This document shows, one piece after another, positions 22,795-35,084 of a stretch of DNA of 64,000 nt. Each line of letters opens with the position of its first letter. The stretch's first letter is position 1. Made by a program: the position numbers and the translations under genes. Origin of the DNA: Ailurus styani (Eukaryota > Chordata > Mammalia > Carnivora > Ailuridae); contig LNAC01000857.1 of assembly GCA_002007465.1 (NCBI GenBank), forward strand, positions 302,191-366,190, read 5' to 3'. The notes below the pieces were generated by a model. The model was not told the origin of the DNA. It ran no database searches and worked only from the letters and a program-made list of their open reading frames with translations.

Positions 22795-23465
22795 CTAAGG
22801 CTAAAATAGATGATGTTGGCAATTAAGGTGTTGCCACCTGACAGAGCATCGAATCATCTGAAAACATGGGAAGTTTGATTGCATGAGACACAGGCAGCCA
22901 CCATGCCACACAAAATTAGAAGTAAATACAAAACCTTTTTAATGGCTTCAGAGCCACACTCTCCCTCCATGCCCTCTGATCTCTCCCTCTGCTTTAACTC
23001 AGCCACAGCTTCTATAAGGGAAAAATAATTAGAGATGAGGCTGAGATTTCTCTGTCCCCAGTGGAAATCAAATGCCATATGGATTCAGATAGCTGAGTAG
23101 GCTGGGGAATTTTGATGCAAGTAGAGAATGAAACTTTTATAGCTCTGTTAAATATGGATACCTAAGTCACTTATTCTATGGGACCCACTGAATGAAACAG
23201 CATCCAGAATCAAGTTATGGGTTTTGGCCATGTTTAGAGTAAAGAGAACTCATATATGACATTGTGAAGGAAACCTTTGGGGTCAATTCTGTGCAATCTT
23301 GATGTAACCTCACATATGAATGTATAATAAAAACATGTTTATTTCCCTGTCCCATAAGTTCTAGATGAAATTCAGTCATATGTAGAGAAGTGTTAGTGGG
23401 AAACCTAAATAACTTCCCCACCAGCCTTTCTGTCTCATCCTGGGTAGTTTAACACAAGGTGTATT
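22795..23465. other. Intergenic DNA, nothing recognised
   Basis: No gene, RNA gene or repeat is evident. Confidence 0.5.
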
Positions 23466-23478
23466 GAAACCCAGGAGG

Positions 23479-23684
23479 CGGGCACCTGGGTGGCTCAGTG
23501 CGTTAAAGCCTCTGCCTTTGGCTCAGGTCATGATCTCAGGGTCCTGGGATCGAGGCCCGCATTGGGCTCCCTGCTCATCAGGGAACCTGCTTTCTCCTCT
23601 CTCTGCCTGCCTCTCTGCCTACTTGTGATCTGATATCTCTCTCTGTGTCAAATAAATAAATAAATAAAATCTTTAAAAAAAAAA
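23479..23684 (+). mobile_element. CAN-SINE with perfect target duplication
   Basis: A full-length young SINE. The 13-bp duplication GAAACCCAGGAGG lies at 23,466-23,478 and 23,685-23,697. Confidence 0.97.
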
Positions 23685-23697
23685 GAAACCCAGGAGG

Positions 23698-24121
23698 AAA
23701 TAAGATAATCACAACCCTGATTAAATACTTAGAGGAAACATAAGCTATAAGAGACGCAAGATCACTATAGAACAGCCACGTATGTCCAATGTAAAATTCT
23801 TAAGAGCTGAAGGTTTATAGTGGATTACTGTTAAAAAATTTAGTTGGTTCCCCCTATAATTTCAGCAGTTGCAGACAATGTGACTCTAACTGAATCCATT
23901 ATACACACTTAATGACACATGGTACACCATTTTAAACATTGACAACACATCCTTTCCCAAACTACTGGCACCTGAGGATCAAGATCTGTTTGCATGTATA
24001 TAACAAGGCCTCTGATGTATGTTTTGTACTTCTCCTTCAAGTTTACCTAAACTCCATTTTCATTTGTGAAAATTGGATAAATCTGAATTTAGTGCTAGTG
24101 TTTACATACTCTGATTTCTAA
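23698..24121. other. Intergenic DNA, nothing recognised
   Basis: Single-copy-like sequence between a SINE and an L1 tail. No gene is seen. Confidence 0.45.
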
Positions 24122-24430
24122 ACCTTTTTTTCCTTTATTTTTATTCTTTGCTCCAGGGGTACAGGTCTGTGAATTATCAGGCTTACATCTTTCACAGCAT
24201 TCACCAAAGCACACACCCTCCCCAATGTCCATAACCCATCCACCCTTTCCCTACCCTCCCACCCCCCAGTAACCCTCAGTTTGTTTTGTGAGATTAGGAG
24301 TCTCTTATGCTTGGTCTCCTTCCCCATCCCATCTTGTTTCTTTATTTTTCCCTCCGTATCCTCCACGAACCCCCACCCTCTCCCTCAAGTTCCTCATATC
24401 AGAGAGATCATATGATAATTGTCTTTCTGA
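24122..24430 (-). mobile_element. L1 3' end, 5'-truncated
   Basis: This is the complement of the same young L1 3'UTR as at 22,564-22,794 (GGGGTACAGGTCTGTGAATT, CCCCAATGTCCATAACCC, CATATGATAATTGTCTTTC). The two tails form an inverted pair about 1.3 kb apart. Confidence 0.9.
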
Positions 24431-24589
24431 AAACTTTTGTACATATACATATACATGATGTACTGGTGATCAGTAATCAGAAGGTTCAGTTTCAGAAGTG
24501 TTGGTTGTGGCATTATCACACATCTCCTAAGAAAAGTTTCTGAAAACCTCCAATAAAATGCAGGAGTCTGCTTGTCAAATTATGTTGCT

Positions 24590-25705
24590 TCGGACTGTGT
24601 AGGCAGATTCACAATACTGAATCCTCTGGAAGCTAAAGAAAAAGTGTTCTCCTTTCAGGCCTTCACCACTGAAAAGGAGTCCTGGCACCAAACTGGATCT
24701 TTTGGATATTGGATTTGGATTGCTTGGAATTCAGTTTGGTCCTTTATATCAGTGAATCCACAAATTAGCATCTTTTGAATAGGGCCCAAAACAGCATTCT
24801 GCTATGGAAAATGTCCAGCAAGCTGTGTCAGTCTTTTTATCTTTAGGAATCTACATTCATAATGACAACTTTGAGCTTTAAGTCTCTGTAACTAATGATT
24901 TTATAATTGGAGTCTCTGGCAAAGGGAAGCAGTCTCTGCCTGGGGGTGTGCCTTGGGGCTTTAGACTCAGCTTCTCATTGACATGACTGCTAGATACATT
25001 CCTTCTGAAAAGCAACTATTAGTTTGCTACTGGGGTCTTTTCCAAACTGAACAGCAAAACCATGGAAGTCTTGTATCTTTCTAACTTGATGTTTCCTTTT
25101 TTGATGGCCAGTTCCAACTTAACACCTATAATGGTGGGAAAAGTTCAACAAGCCTTGTTGCTCAAAGGTAAATTATATATTTAAAAAGTTACATGGGGAT
25201 GCCTGGGTGGCTCGGTATGTTAAATGTCTGCTTTTGGCTCAGGTCATGATCCCAGGTTCTTGGGATCTAGCCCCACATCTGGCTCCCTGCTCACCAGGGA
25301 GTCTGCTTCTCCCTCACCCTTTGTCCCTACCCCCACTTGTGATTGCTCTCTCACTCTCGCTCTCTCAAATAAATAAATGAAATCCTTAAAAAAAAGTTAC
25401 CTGGCTTTACCCTAGTGGCATATAGGCTTTACATGAAAAAAAATGGGTGTTACACTTTTCAAAGAAACTCTATTAATCTCTCTGCCACCTAAAGTAAACT
25501 GGCTAAATGAGGTCTTGACTCATTTAGAAGTTCAGCTAAATATGTGGGCCTCGTTCATTGATGGTTTAGATAAGCTGAAACCTGATGGTGTTCACTATGC
25601 TGCCGCATATGTTTAATCTCACTGCCAGCTTAGCAGAATTGAAAGCAGATGGTGGTCACTCTCCTCAGTGGTCAGAACACAAGGCTTTTTCACAGGTTTG
25701 GGTAG
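24590..25705 (+). pseudogene. Endogenous retrovirus pol relic (RT end to RNase H), ERV-L-like
   Basis: Conceptual translation with frameshifts and stops shows the C-terminal part of a retroviral reverse transcriptase running into the connection/RNase H region. A PLEAKEKV segment near 24,620 and a YIPSEKQLL segment near 25,000 match conserved ERV-L-type pol wording, and an RNase H start-like FIDG lies near 25,555. A SINE splits it at 25,196-25,390. No LTR or env was found, so this is an old, inactive fragment. The class assignment comes from recognised motifs, not a search. Confidence 0.65.
25196..25390 (+). mobile_element. CAN-SINE inside the ERV pol relic
   Basis: A diverged SINE running from GGGATGCCTGGGTGGCTC to an A-rich tail. 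AAAAAGTTACATGG before it and AAAAAGTTACCTGG after it are its target duplication with one mismatch. Confidence 0.92.
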
Positions 25706-25929
25706 TACTTACCTAGATGAAGTTTATCATATTTTTAGTGACTATGGCATATTGACAATAGCCTAATTGTTTGGTCTGCCACATGGAAAAAACTACAGAA
25801 TTGTAGACTAAAGGCACCTCTCTATGAGGCTTCAAACAAAAGAGTGATATCATAAAGATGTTGACATAGATTGTTCCCAAGTTCACTCCCCTCAGAAGAA
25901 CAGCTAACAACTACTTATGAAAAAGACAC
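25706..25929. other. Short unassigned stretch
   Basis: Possibly further decayed pol sequence; nothing can be assigned. Confidence 0.3.
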
Positions 25930-27358
25930 CATTGAAAAATTGTAGAACATGGAGTGAGGCTGAAGCACTCACTCCCTGCACCACAGAGACCAAGAGAGTC
26001 CACAGATTAAGAGAACTGACTACATGCTAACTGTACTGCTCCTCCCCCACACTGGCACAGCACCACACTGAGAAGACTCCCTGTAGCCTAGAGTTCCTCT
26101 AGTGGGAAAAGAGAGCCCCATCAGTAGATGTTTAGCTCCCCTAAGATTTTGGGTCAATTCTTGGGAGTCCCCACTCTGGCCTTGTTTCACAAGGATCATG
26201 GAGGGATATGCGGGGCTTAATCACTAGAATTCTGGTTGTGATGGAGAAGGGAAGAAGGATTTGCAACAACCAGTGCATATCTTGGCAACCAAGTTCTTAC
26301 TTGAAGCACACATTTAGTACTCCCAATCAGCAGTTTTTCTCATCTGCAGTAAAAAGACAGTGGAAGAGTCTGACCAGGAAACATGACAGAAAAACATGAT
26401 AGCACCAAGGGAAATTAATAAAGTTCTAATAACTAACATAATAAATGGAGATTTATAAGCTGTCACACAAAGAATTCTGAATAAATCTCTTAAAGTTTAG
26501 TGGACTACAACAATAGAGACACAACTAAACAACATTAGGAAAACATGAATGAAACAAGTTCAACAAGAAATAGACATTAAAATAGAAATCCTAGAACTGA
26601 AATACAATGACAAAACTGAAAGATTCAACAAAGAGCTTCAAAGAAGACTCAAACATGAAGAAGAAAGAATCACTGACTTAACAGGTAAACATATGAAATT
26701 ATTCAGTTAGGGGAGCAAAAAAAATTCCTGAAAGTCTACAGGATTTATAAGATGCCATCAAAAGAAACAATATCTGCATTATGGAAATTCCAGAAGGAAA
26801 TAGAGACAGAAAGAATGTTTGAAGCAATAATGGCTGCAAACTGCTAAAAACCTGGGAAGAAAAATAGACATCCAGATTCTTGAGGCCCTAAAGATCCCAA
26901 ATAGGTTGAACCTGAATAAGGGCTAAACTAAGAAACATTGTAATTACATTGTCAAAAGTAAAAAAAAAAAAAACAGTTTTGAAAGAAGCAAGACAAAAGA
27001 GAGAAGTTTACGTATGAGGACACTTCTATAAGATTGTAGACAGATTCCTCAACAGGAGAAAATGGGTAATATATTCAAAATATCATCATGGGGACAGTCA
27101 ACCAAAAATTCTATACTCAGATTAGTTGTCCCTTAGGAATGAAAAAGATAAAAATTTTCCTAAACAAACATGAGCTGAGGAAGTTCATTGCCACTGGACC
27201 TGCACTAAAAGAAATACTAAACAAACTGAGGGTTATGGAGAGGAGGGGGGATGGGTGAGCCTGGTGGTGGGTATTAAGGAGGGCATGTATTACATGGAGC
27301 ACTGGGTGTGGTGCATAAACAATGAATCTTGGATCACTGAAAAAATAAAGTAAAAAAA
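25930..27358 (+). mobile_element. Old L1 (5'UTR/ORF1) joined directly to an L1 3'UTR
   Basis: The left part reads as L1 5'UTR followed by ORF1-like coding sequence full of stops (for example the coiled-coil-like region near 26,560-26,690 and GCACTAAAAGAAATACTAAA at 27,203-27,222, the ORF1 end). At about 27,222 it passes without a break into a carnivore L1 3'UTR (AAACAAACTGAGGGTTATGG, CACTGGGTGTGGTGCATAAA) and a short A tail. All of ORF2 is missing. Confidence 0.7.
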
Positions 27359-27363
27359 ATAGC

Positions 27364-27840
27364 TTTACCTTGAGGAAGCTGCAATAAAAAAGTGGTAATT
27401 GATAAATATGGGATTCTATCTACCATATCTGTTACTGTTTTCTATTCATTGCTCTTGTTTTTGTCTGTCATTCTTATACTGGCTCTTGCAATTTTAACTG
27501 AGAATTTTATACGATTCATCTATTTCTCCTTGGAGCTGTCAGTTTTTCATCATATATTTTGATTTCTCTTTGTTAGCATATTAGTTATACTTTTTAAATG
27601 TCTGGGTTGCCCTTAAGTTTACAATATACATTTATGACTAATCCAAGTCCACCTTCAAATACACTATACCTTTCCAAGGCTTTTAGAGCATTCACAATCC
27701 TTCCCTCCCATCCCTTATAAAATTTCTGTAATTTGTTTACTTATGTCTATGCTATAGTCACACAATTAATGCTTACTTACTATAAATACTTTGAGAAAAA
27801 CTGTTAAGAAAAAGAAAAAAATTTTATTAAAAAAATTCTA
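27364..27840 (-). mobile_element. Ancient L1 5' region fragment
   Basis: The strand shown carries the complement of an old L1M-type 5' region (GGGTTGCCCTTAAGTTTACA, ATATACATTTATGACTAATC, TTCCCTCCCATCCCTT). It is heavily decayed. Confidence 0.5.
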
Positions 27841-28575
27841 AAGGTATTCTTTTGCATAGAATTAAAAGAATGCTTATTAACAATCATAAAAACTTAAGAG
27901 GGTAGTGTAAAAGATGGTAGGGGCACCTGGGTGGCACAGTCATTAATCATCTGCCTTCAGCTCAGGTCATGATCCCGGGGTCTTGGGATCCAGCCCTGCA
28001 TGGGGCTCCCTGCTCAGCGGGGAGCCTGCTTCTCCCTTTCCCACTCCCCCTGCTTGCGTTCTCTCTCTCTGTCTCTCTCTCTGTCAAATAAATAAATAAA
28101 ATATTTTTTAAAAAAGGAAGAAAATGATGGTAAGTACATAGTATATATAGTCAATATTAGGTTCTGTAATATGGTTGGTATGGTATGTAATTCACTTATA
28201 CTTCTAGTTTGAAAGCAAAAAACAGTAAAAATAGTCCTAACTACAATAATGTGTTATTGGGTACACAATATAAAAATATGTAAACTATTACATCAATGAC
28301 CTAAAATATGTAAATAAATAAAACTGTAAAGTCTAGGAGAGCTATCAAAAGTAGATTTTGTCAATTTAAAATAGGGTGGCATAATTTTAATATATTTTAT
28401 GTAAGCCTTATGGTAACTGCAAGGGAAAATAATCTATGGTAAAATACAAAAAAGAACATAATGAAGAAATTAAAACATACACCAAAAGTCTTCAAATGGA
28501 AAAAAAAAAGCTGGAACCAAGGAACAATGGATAAACAAAATGCAATTAAACAATGAACAAAGTGGTAATACTAAG
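27841..28575 (+). mobile_element. Ancient L1, ORF1-ORF2 junction region
   Basis: The segment GTAAGCCTTATGGTAACTGC at about 28,402-28,421, followed by GAAAATAATCTATGGTAAAA, is the mutated inter-ORF region of an old L1. A SINE interrupts the element at 27,920-28,121. Confidence 0.6.
27920..28121 (+). mobile_element. CAN-SINE inside an old L1
   Basis: A complete SINE running from GGGGCACCTGGGTGGC to the A-rich tail. Similar GATGGTA words on both sides look like an eroded target duplication. Confidence 0.93.
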
Positions 28576-28693
28576 TCATTACCGATCAATAATTATTTTT
28601 TCAAGCATAATTAAAAGTGTTATATTAGTTTAGGTATGCAATATTTTTCAACAATTCTATACTTTTCTCAGTGCTCATCAAGATAAGTGTATT

Positions 28694-30127
28694 CGTTTTT
28701 ATTTTTTATTAACATATAATGTATTATTTGTTTCAGGGGTACAGGTCTGCAATTCATCAGTCTTACACATTCACAGTGCTCACCATAGCACATACCTTCC
28801 CCAATGTCCATCCCCCAGCCACCCCATCCCTCCAACCCCCATCCCCTCAAGCAACCTTCAGTTTGTTTCTTGAGATTAAGAGTCTCTTATGGTTTGTCTC
28901 CCTCTCTGGTTTCATCTTGTTTTATTTTTCCTTCCCTTTTCCTATGCTCCCCTGTCTTGTTTCTCAAATTCCTCATATGAGTGAGATCATATGATAATTA
29001 TCTTTCTCTGATTGATTTATTTCCCTTAGCATAATATCCTCTACTTCCATCCACATCATTGCAAATGGCAAGTTTTCAGTTTTTTGATGGCTGCAAAGTA
29101 TTCCATTGTATATACCATATCATCTTTATACATTCATGTGTTGACGGACATCTAGACTCTTTCCATAGTTTGTCTGTTGTGGATATTGCTGCCATAAATA
29201 TTGGGGTGCATGTGCCCCTTCAAATCACTACATTTGTATCTTTGGGGTAAATACCCAGTAGTGCAATTGCTGGGTCAAAAGGTAGCTCTATTTTCAACTT
29301 TTTGAGGAACTTCCATACTGTTTTCTGGAGTGGCTGCACCAGCTTGCATTCCCACCAACAGTGTAGGAAGGTTCCTCTTTCTCCACATCCTCGTCAACAT
29401 CTGTCATTTCCTAACTTGTTAATTTTAGCCATTCTGACTTGTTGTGAGGTGGTATCTCACTGTGGTTTTGATTTTTATTTCCCTGATGCCGAGTGATGTT
29501 GAGCACTTTTTCATGTGCCTGTTGGCTATTTGGATGTCTTCTTTGTGGAAATGTCTGTTCATGTCTTCTGTCCATTTCTTGACTGATTATTTGTTCTTTG
29601 GGTGTTGAGTTTAGTAAGTTCTTTATAGATTTTGGATACAAGGCCTTTATCCAAGATTTCATTGCAAATATCTTCTCCCTTTCTTTTGGTTGTCTTTTGG
29701 TTTGGTTGACTGTTTCCTTTGCTGTGCAAAAGCTTGATGAAGTCCCAATAGTTTATTTTTGCCTTTGCGTCCCTTGCCTTTGGCAATGTTTCTAGGAAGA
29801 ACTTGCTGCAGCTGAGGTTGAAGAGGTTGCTGCCCGTGTTCTCCTCAAGGATTTTGATGGATTCCTTTCTCACATTGAGGTCTTTCATCCATTTTGAGTC
29901 TGTTTTTTGTGTGTGGTGTAAGGAAATGGTCCAATTTCATTTTTCTGAATGTGGCTGTCCAATTATCCCAACACCATTTGTTGAGGAGACTGTCTTTTTT
30001 GCATTGGATATTCTTTCCTGCTTTGTTGAAGATTTGTTGACCAAAGAGTTGAGGGTCCATTTCTGGGCTCTCTGTTCTGTTTCATTGGTCTATGTGTCTG
30101 TTTCTGTGCCAGTACTATACTGTCTTT
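28694..30127 (-). mobile_element. Younger L1, 1.4 kb, 5'-truncated, nested
   Basis: This is the complement of an L1 3'UTR (28,694-28,990) and the C-terminal end of ORF2 (to 30,127). The 11-bp duplication ATAAGTGTATT at 28,683-28,693 and 30,128-30,138 is perfect and lies inside the older L1, proving a later nested insertion. Confidence 0.93.
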
Positions 30128-30433
30128 ATAAGTGTATTTTTAATGCTGTTTATCTATTTTGCCCATTCCCCACCCACCTCCCCCTTGACAACCACCAGTT
30201 TGTTGTCTATATTTAAGAGTCTGTTTTCTTGTTTGTCTCTTTTTATTTTTCATTTTGTTTCCTGAATTCCACGTATGAGTGAAATTATATGGTATTTTAA
30301 TTTTTCTGACTTATTTCACTTAGCATTATACCCTCTAGGTCCATATATATTGTTTCAAATGGCAAGATTCCATTCATATTTGTGGCTGACTAATATCCCA
30401 TTATATATATATATATATATATATAATGTCTTC

Positions 30434-30627
30434 TTTTTTTTTAAGATTTTATTTATTTATTTGACAGAGAGAGAAATTACAAGTAGGCAGAGAGGCAGGC
30501 AGAGAGAGAGGAGGAAGCAGGATCCCTGCTGAGCAGAGAGCCCGATGCGAGCCTCGATCCCAGGACCCTGAGATCATGACCTGAGCCGAAGGCAGTGGCT
30601 TTAACCCACTGAGCCACCCAGGCGCCC
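30434..30627 (-). mobile_element. CAN-SINE nested in the old L1
   Basis: A complete young SINE on the reverse strand. The target duplication is TATATAATGTCTTCTT on the left and TATATCATGTCTTCTT on the right (one mismatch). A (TA)n run at 30,398-30,424 adjoins it. Confidence 0.95.
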
Positions 30628-30877
30628 TATATCATGTCTTCTTTATCCATTCATCTACCAATGGAAATTTCGATTGCATCCATATTTTGGCTATTGCAAA
30701 TAATCCTGCAGTAATCATGGGGGAGCATATAACTTTTTGTTTTGTTTCTTGGGGACAAATACCTGATAGTGGAATGACTAGATCATTTGGTAATTCAATT
30801 TAAACATTTTTAAGGAACCTACATGTTGTTTTCCACAGAGCATGCACCAGTTTGCATTCCCACCAAAAGCGCATGAG

Positions 30878-31094
30878 GGGGGTGCCTGGGTGGCTCAGTG
30901 GATTAAAGCCTCTGTCTTCAGACCAGGTCATGATTTCAGGGTCCTGGGATCAAGCCCAGGCATTGGCATCAGCATTGGGCTCTCTGCTCCGCAGGGAGCC
31001 TGCTTCCTCCTCTCTCTCTGCCTGCCTCTCTGCTTACTTGTAATCTGATCTCTCTCTCTCTGTGTCAAATACATAAATAAAATCTTTTTTTAAA
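30878..31094 (+). mobile_element. CAN-SINE nested in the old L1
   Basis: A full-length SINE. AAGCGCATGAG before and AAGTGCATGAG after are its target duplication. Relative to other copies there is an extra CATTGGCATCAG-type segment near 30,961-30,972, probably a small internal duplication. Confidence 0.93.
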
Positions 31095-32310
31095 AAGTGC
31101 ATGAGCGTTCCCTTTTCTCCACATTCTCACCAACACGTGTCATTTCTTGTTTTTTTTTTAATTTTAGGCATAATTACAGGCATAAAATGATATCTTGTGG
31201 TTTATATTTGCATTTCCTTGATGCTTAGTGACGTTGAGCATCTTTTCATGTTTCTGTTGGCCATCTCTATGTATTCTTTGGGAAAATGTCTACTCAGGTC
31301 CTCTGTCAATTTTTTAATTGAGGGTGTGTGTGTGTTGAGTTGTATGTGTACTTCATATATTGTGAACATTAACCCTGTATCAGATATATCATTTGCAAAT
31401 ATCTTCTCCCATTCAGTAGATTGCCTTTTCATTTTGTCAATGGTTTCATTCACTGTGTAGTCCTAATAGTTTGATTTTGCTTTTGTAACCCTTGCCAGAG
31501 GAGACATATGTAGAAAAATATTCCTGCAGCCAATGTGAAAGAAATCAATACCTATGTTTTCTTCTAGGATTTTTATTGTTTCAGGTCTCACATTTAGGTC
31601 TTTAATCCATTTTGAGTTTATTTGTGTGTATGACATAAGGAAGTGGTCCAATTTCATTCTTTTGTATGTAGCTTTCCAGTTTTCCCAAAACCATTTGTTG
31701 AAGAGACTCTCTTTTTTCTTACTGGATATTTTTGCCTATTTGTCATAGATTAATTGACCATAAAAGCACAGGTTTATTTCTGGATTCCGTTCTGTTGATC
31801 TGTGTGTCTATTTTTGTCAGTACCATACTGCTTTGATTTGATGTTTTTGGTATTTTGATAGGGTTTGCACTGAATCTATAAATCATGTTAGGTAGTATGG
31901 ATAATTTAACAGTATTTGTTCTCCTAATCAATGAGCATGGAATATCTTTTCATTTGTATTACCTTTAATTTCTTTTATCAATGACTTATAGTATACAGGC
32001 CTTTCACTACCTTCATTAATTCTTAAGTATTTTAATATTTGGGGCTCAGTAATAAAAGGGATTATTTTCTTCATTTCTCTTTCTACTATGTCATTATCAG
32101 TTTATAGAAATGCAACCAATTTCTGCATATTAATTTTGTCTTCTGTAATGTTACTGAATTCATTTACTCTACTAGTTATTTTGGTGGAGTCTATTGGGTT
32201 TTCTCTATATATAGTATTATGTCACCAGCAAATAGTGAAAGTTTTGCATCTTCCTTATCAATTTGGGTGCCTTATTTCTTGTTCTTCCCTGATACTGCAC
32301 TTAAAAATTC

Positions 32311-32415
32311 TGTGAAAGGTTGTAAGCCTGATGATTCACAGACCTGTACCCCTGGGGCAAGTAATAATAACAAAATTAAAGAAGATTAAAATAAATGCAG
32401 ATATACTATACTGGA
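32311..32415 (+). mobile_element. Minimal L1 3' tail (~75 bp plus A-rich tail)
   Basis: GTAAGCCTGATGATTCACAG and ACCTGTACCCCTGGGGCAAG are the very end of a young L1 in plus orientation, interrupting the minus-strand older L1. AAAAATTC on the left and AAAAAATTC on the right are the likely target duplication. Confidence 0.75.
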
Positions 32416-34324
32416 AAAAATTCCAATTGACTGTGTTGAATAAATGTAGTGAGAGTGAACATCCTTGTTTTGTTTTTGACCTTAGAGGGAAAGCTCTCAG
32501 CTGTGGGGGTCTTTCTTATATGACCTTTATTATGTTGAAATATGTTACCTCTAAACCCATTTTGTTGAGAGCTTTTTTCATGAATGACTATTGTACATTG
32601 TGAAATGATTTTTCTGTATCTATTGAGAAGATTATGTGGTTTTTATCCTTCCTTTGTTAATGTAACATACTACTTTGATTGATTTGCAAATAATGAACTG
32701 CCCTTGATTTCCTGGAATAAATTCCACTTCATGGTGGTGAATTTTTTTTTTTAATGTATTGTTAGGTTTCATTTGATAATATTTAATTGAGGATCTTTGC
32801 ATCTATGTTCATCAGAGATGTTGGACTATAGATTTGGGTTTTGTTTTGGTTTGGTTTTATGGTGGTGTCTTTACCTGATTTTGGAACCAGGGTAAAGCTG
32901 GCCTGATGGAATGACTTTGAAAGCTTTCCTTCTTCTTTTATTTTTTGTAATACTTCAGGAATAGTTATTAACTCTCCTTTAAATGTTTGGTAGAATTCGC
33001 CTGTGAAGCCATCTGCTCCTGGACTTTTGTTTGTTGGGAGTTTTTTGAATAGTGCTTTAATTTCAGTGCTAGTAATCAGTCTATTCAAATTTCCTATTTC
33101 ATCCTTTTTCAATATTGGAAGGTTATGTTTCTGGGAATGTATTCATTTCTTCTAGATTGTCCAATTTGTTGGCATATAATTTTTCATAATATGAATTTAT
33201 AATCCTTTGTACTCCTATGGTATCACTTATTATTTCTCCTACTTCATGTATTGTTTTATTTATTTGATTCCTTTCTCTTCCTTTTATGATGAGTCTGGGA
33301 ACAAGTTTAACAAATTTTGTTTATTTTTTAAAGATCCAGCTCCTGATTTCATTGATCTGCTATCTTATTTTCTCTCTCTCTCTCTCTTTTTAGTTTCTGT
33401 TTCATTTATCTCTGCTCTAATCTTTATTATTTCCTTCCCCATAATGCCCGTGTACTTTGTTACTTTGTTCTCTTCCTAGATCCTTTAGGTGTAAGGTTAG
33501 GTTGCTTATTTGAGATTTTTCTTACTTCTTGAGGTAGGCCTCTAATGCAATAACCTCCCTTCTTGGAATAGCTTTTGCCACATCCCAAAGATTTTGGACC
33601 GTTGTGTCTTTATTGTCATTTGTACCCATGTATTTTTTTAATTCCTTTTGATTTCTTGGTTGATCCATTCATTGTTTAGTAGCACGTTATTTAGCCTCCA
33701 TCTGTTTATGTTCTTTCCAGATGTTTTCTTGTGATTAATTTCCAAGTTCATTCCACTGTAGTTGGAAAAGTCGTCTGATATGATTTTAGTCTTTTTTAAT
33801 TTGTTGAGACTTGTTTTGTGGTATAAAATGTGATTTATGTTGGAGAATATTTCATATGCACTTGAAAACAATGTGCATTTTGCAGGTTTTGGATGGAATG
33901 TTCTCAATATACCTATTAAGTGCCTCTCACTAAATGAGTAATTCAAAGCCAATTTTTCCTTGTTGATCTTCTGTCTGGGTGATCTATCCATTGAGGTAAG
34001 TGAATTTCTTTATGTCTATTAATAGTTTATTTATGTATTCAGGTGCTCCCATATCGGGTATATAAATATTTACAACTGCTATATCATCATGATGAATTAT
34101 TAGTTTTAACATTATGTAGTGTCCTTCTTCGTCTCTTGTTACAATCTTTGTTTTAAAGTCTATTTGGCCTGATATAAGTATTGCTTCCACAGCTTTCTTT
34201 TTGCTTTATTTTTATAGTAAGTATTTTTCTATCACTTCACTTTCAATGTGCATGTGTCTTCACTTATACAGTGAGTCTCTTGTAGGCAGCATATAGACAG
34301 GTCTTGCTTAGGTTTTTTTCCAAG

Positions 34325-35080
34325 TGTCCATGTAAATTCCAGTTAGTTAACATACAGTGTAACATTTGTTTCAGGTGTAGAATTTAGTAATTCAAAACTT
34401 ACATGTGACACCCAGTGCTCATCACAACAAATGTCCTCCTCAAACCCTATCACCTATTTAACCCATCCCTCTGCCCATCTCCCCTCTAGTAACCCTCAGT
34501 TTGTTCTCTGTAGTTGAGTCTGTTTCTCAGTTTGCCTAACTTTTTCCACCCCTATGTTCATTTGTTCTGTTTCCTAAATTGAACATGTGTGTGAAATCAT
34601 ATGGTATTTGTCTTTCTTTGACTGACTTCTTTGCTTAGCATAATATTCTCTAGCTCCACCCACATCCTTGCAAATGGTGAGATTTCTTTCTTTTTGATGG
34701 CCAAATAATATTCCATTGTATGTGTACTACCTCTTATCCATTGATGATTCAATGGACATTTGGGCTCTCTCCATAATTTAGCTATTGTTGATAATAGTAC
34801 TATAAAAATAGGGGTTCATGCATCCCTTCAAATAAGTATTTTCATATCCTTTGAGAAATACCAATTAGTGCAATTGCTGGATTCAAGGATAGTTCTATTT
34901 TTAACTTTTTGAGGAAACTCCATGCTGTTGTCTAGAGTGGCTGCTTCCCCACCAAGAGTGTAAGAAGGTTCCCCTTCCTCTGCATCCTTGCTAACACCTG
35001 TTCTTCCTTATGTTGTTAATTTTAGCCATTCAGACTGCTGTGAGATGATATCTCACTGTAGTTTTTGGTGTTTTTTTTTT
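34325..35080 (-). mobile_element. L1 3' end, 5'-truncated
   Basis: The complement of an L1 3'UTR starts at 34,325 (CAGTTAGTTAACATACAGTG, CACCCAGTGCTCATCACAAC) and continues into the ORF2 end (to TCTCACTGTAGTTTTTGG). It is diverged from the youngest copies. Confidence 0.8.
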
Positions 35081-35084
35081 GAAA

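Larger units (their letters stand above)
28580..34315 (-). mobile_element. Old L1, 3'UTR and most of ORF2, host of four insertions
   Basis: Reading leftwards, decayed ORF2 covers the endonuclease side (about 33,640-34,200), the reverse-transcriptase region (about 32,780-33,110 retains a recognisable open piece) and the C-terminal part (31,100-32,300), ending in the 3'UTR at 30,140-30,420 and 28,580-28,693. It is split by an L1 (28,694-30,127), two SINEs and a tiny L1 tail. Many stops and frameshifts make it non-functional. Confidence 0.8.

Noticed and set aside
29803..30216. 137-codon open frame
   Set aside because: Reverse complement of L1 ORF2; a shadow of a transposon.
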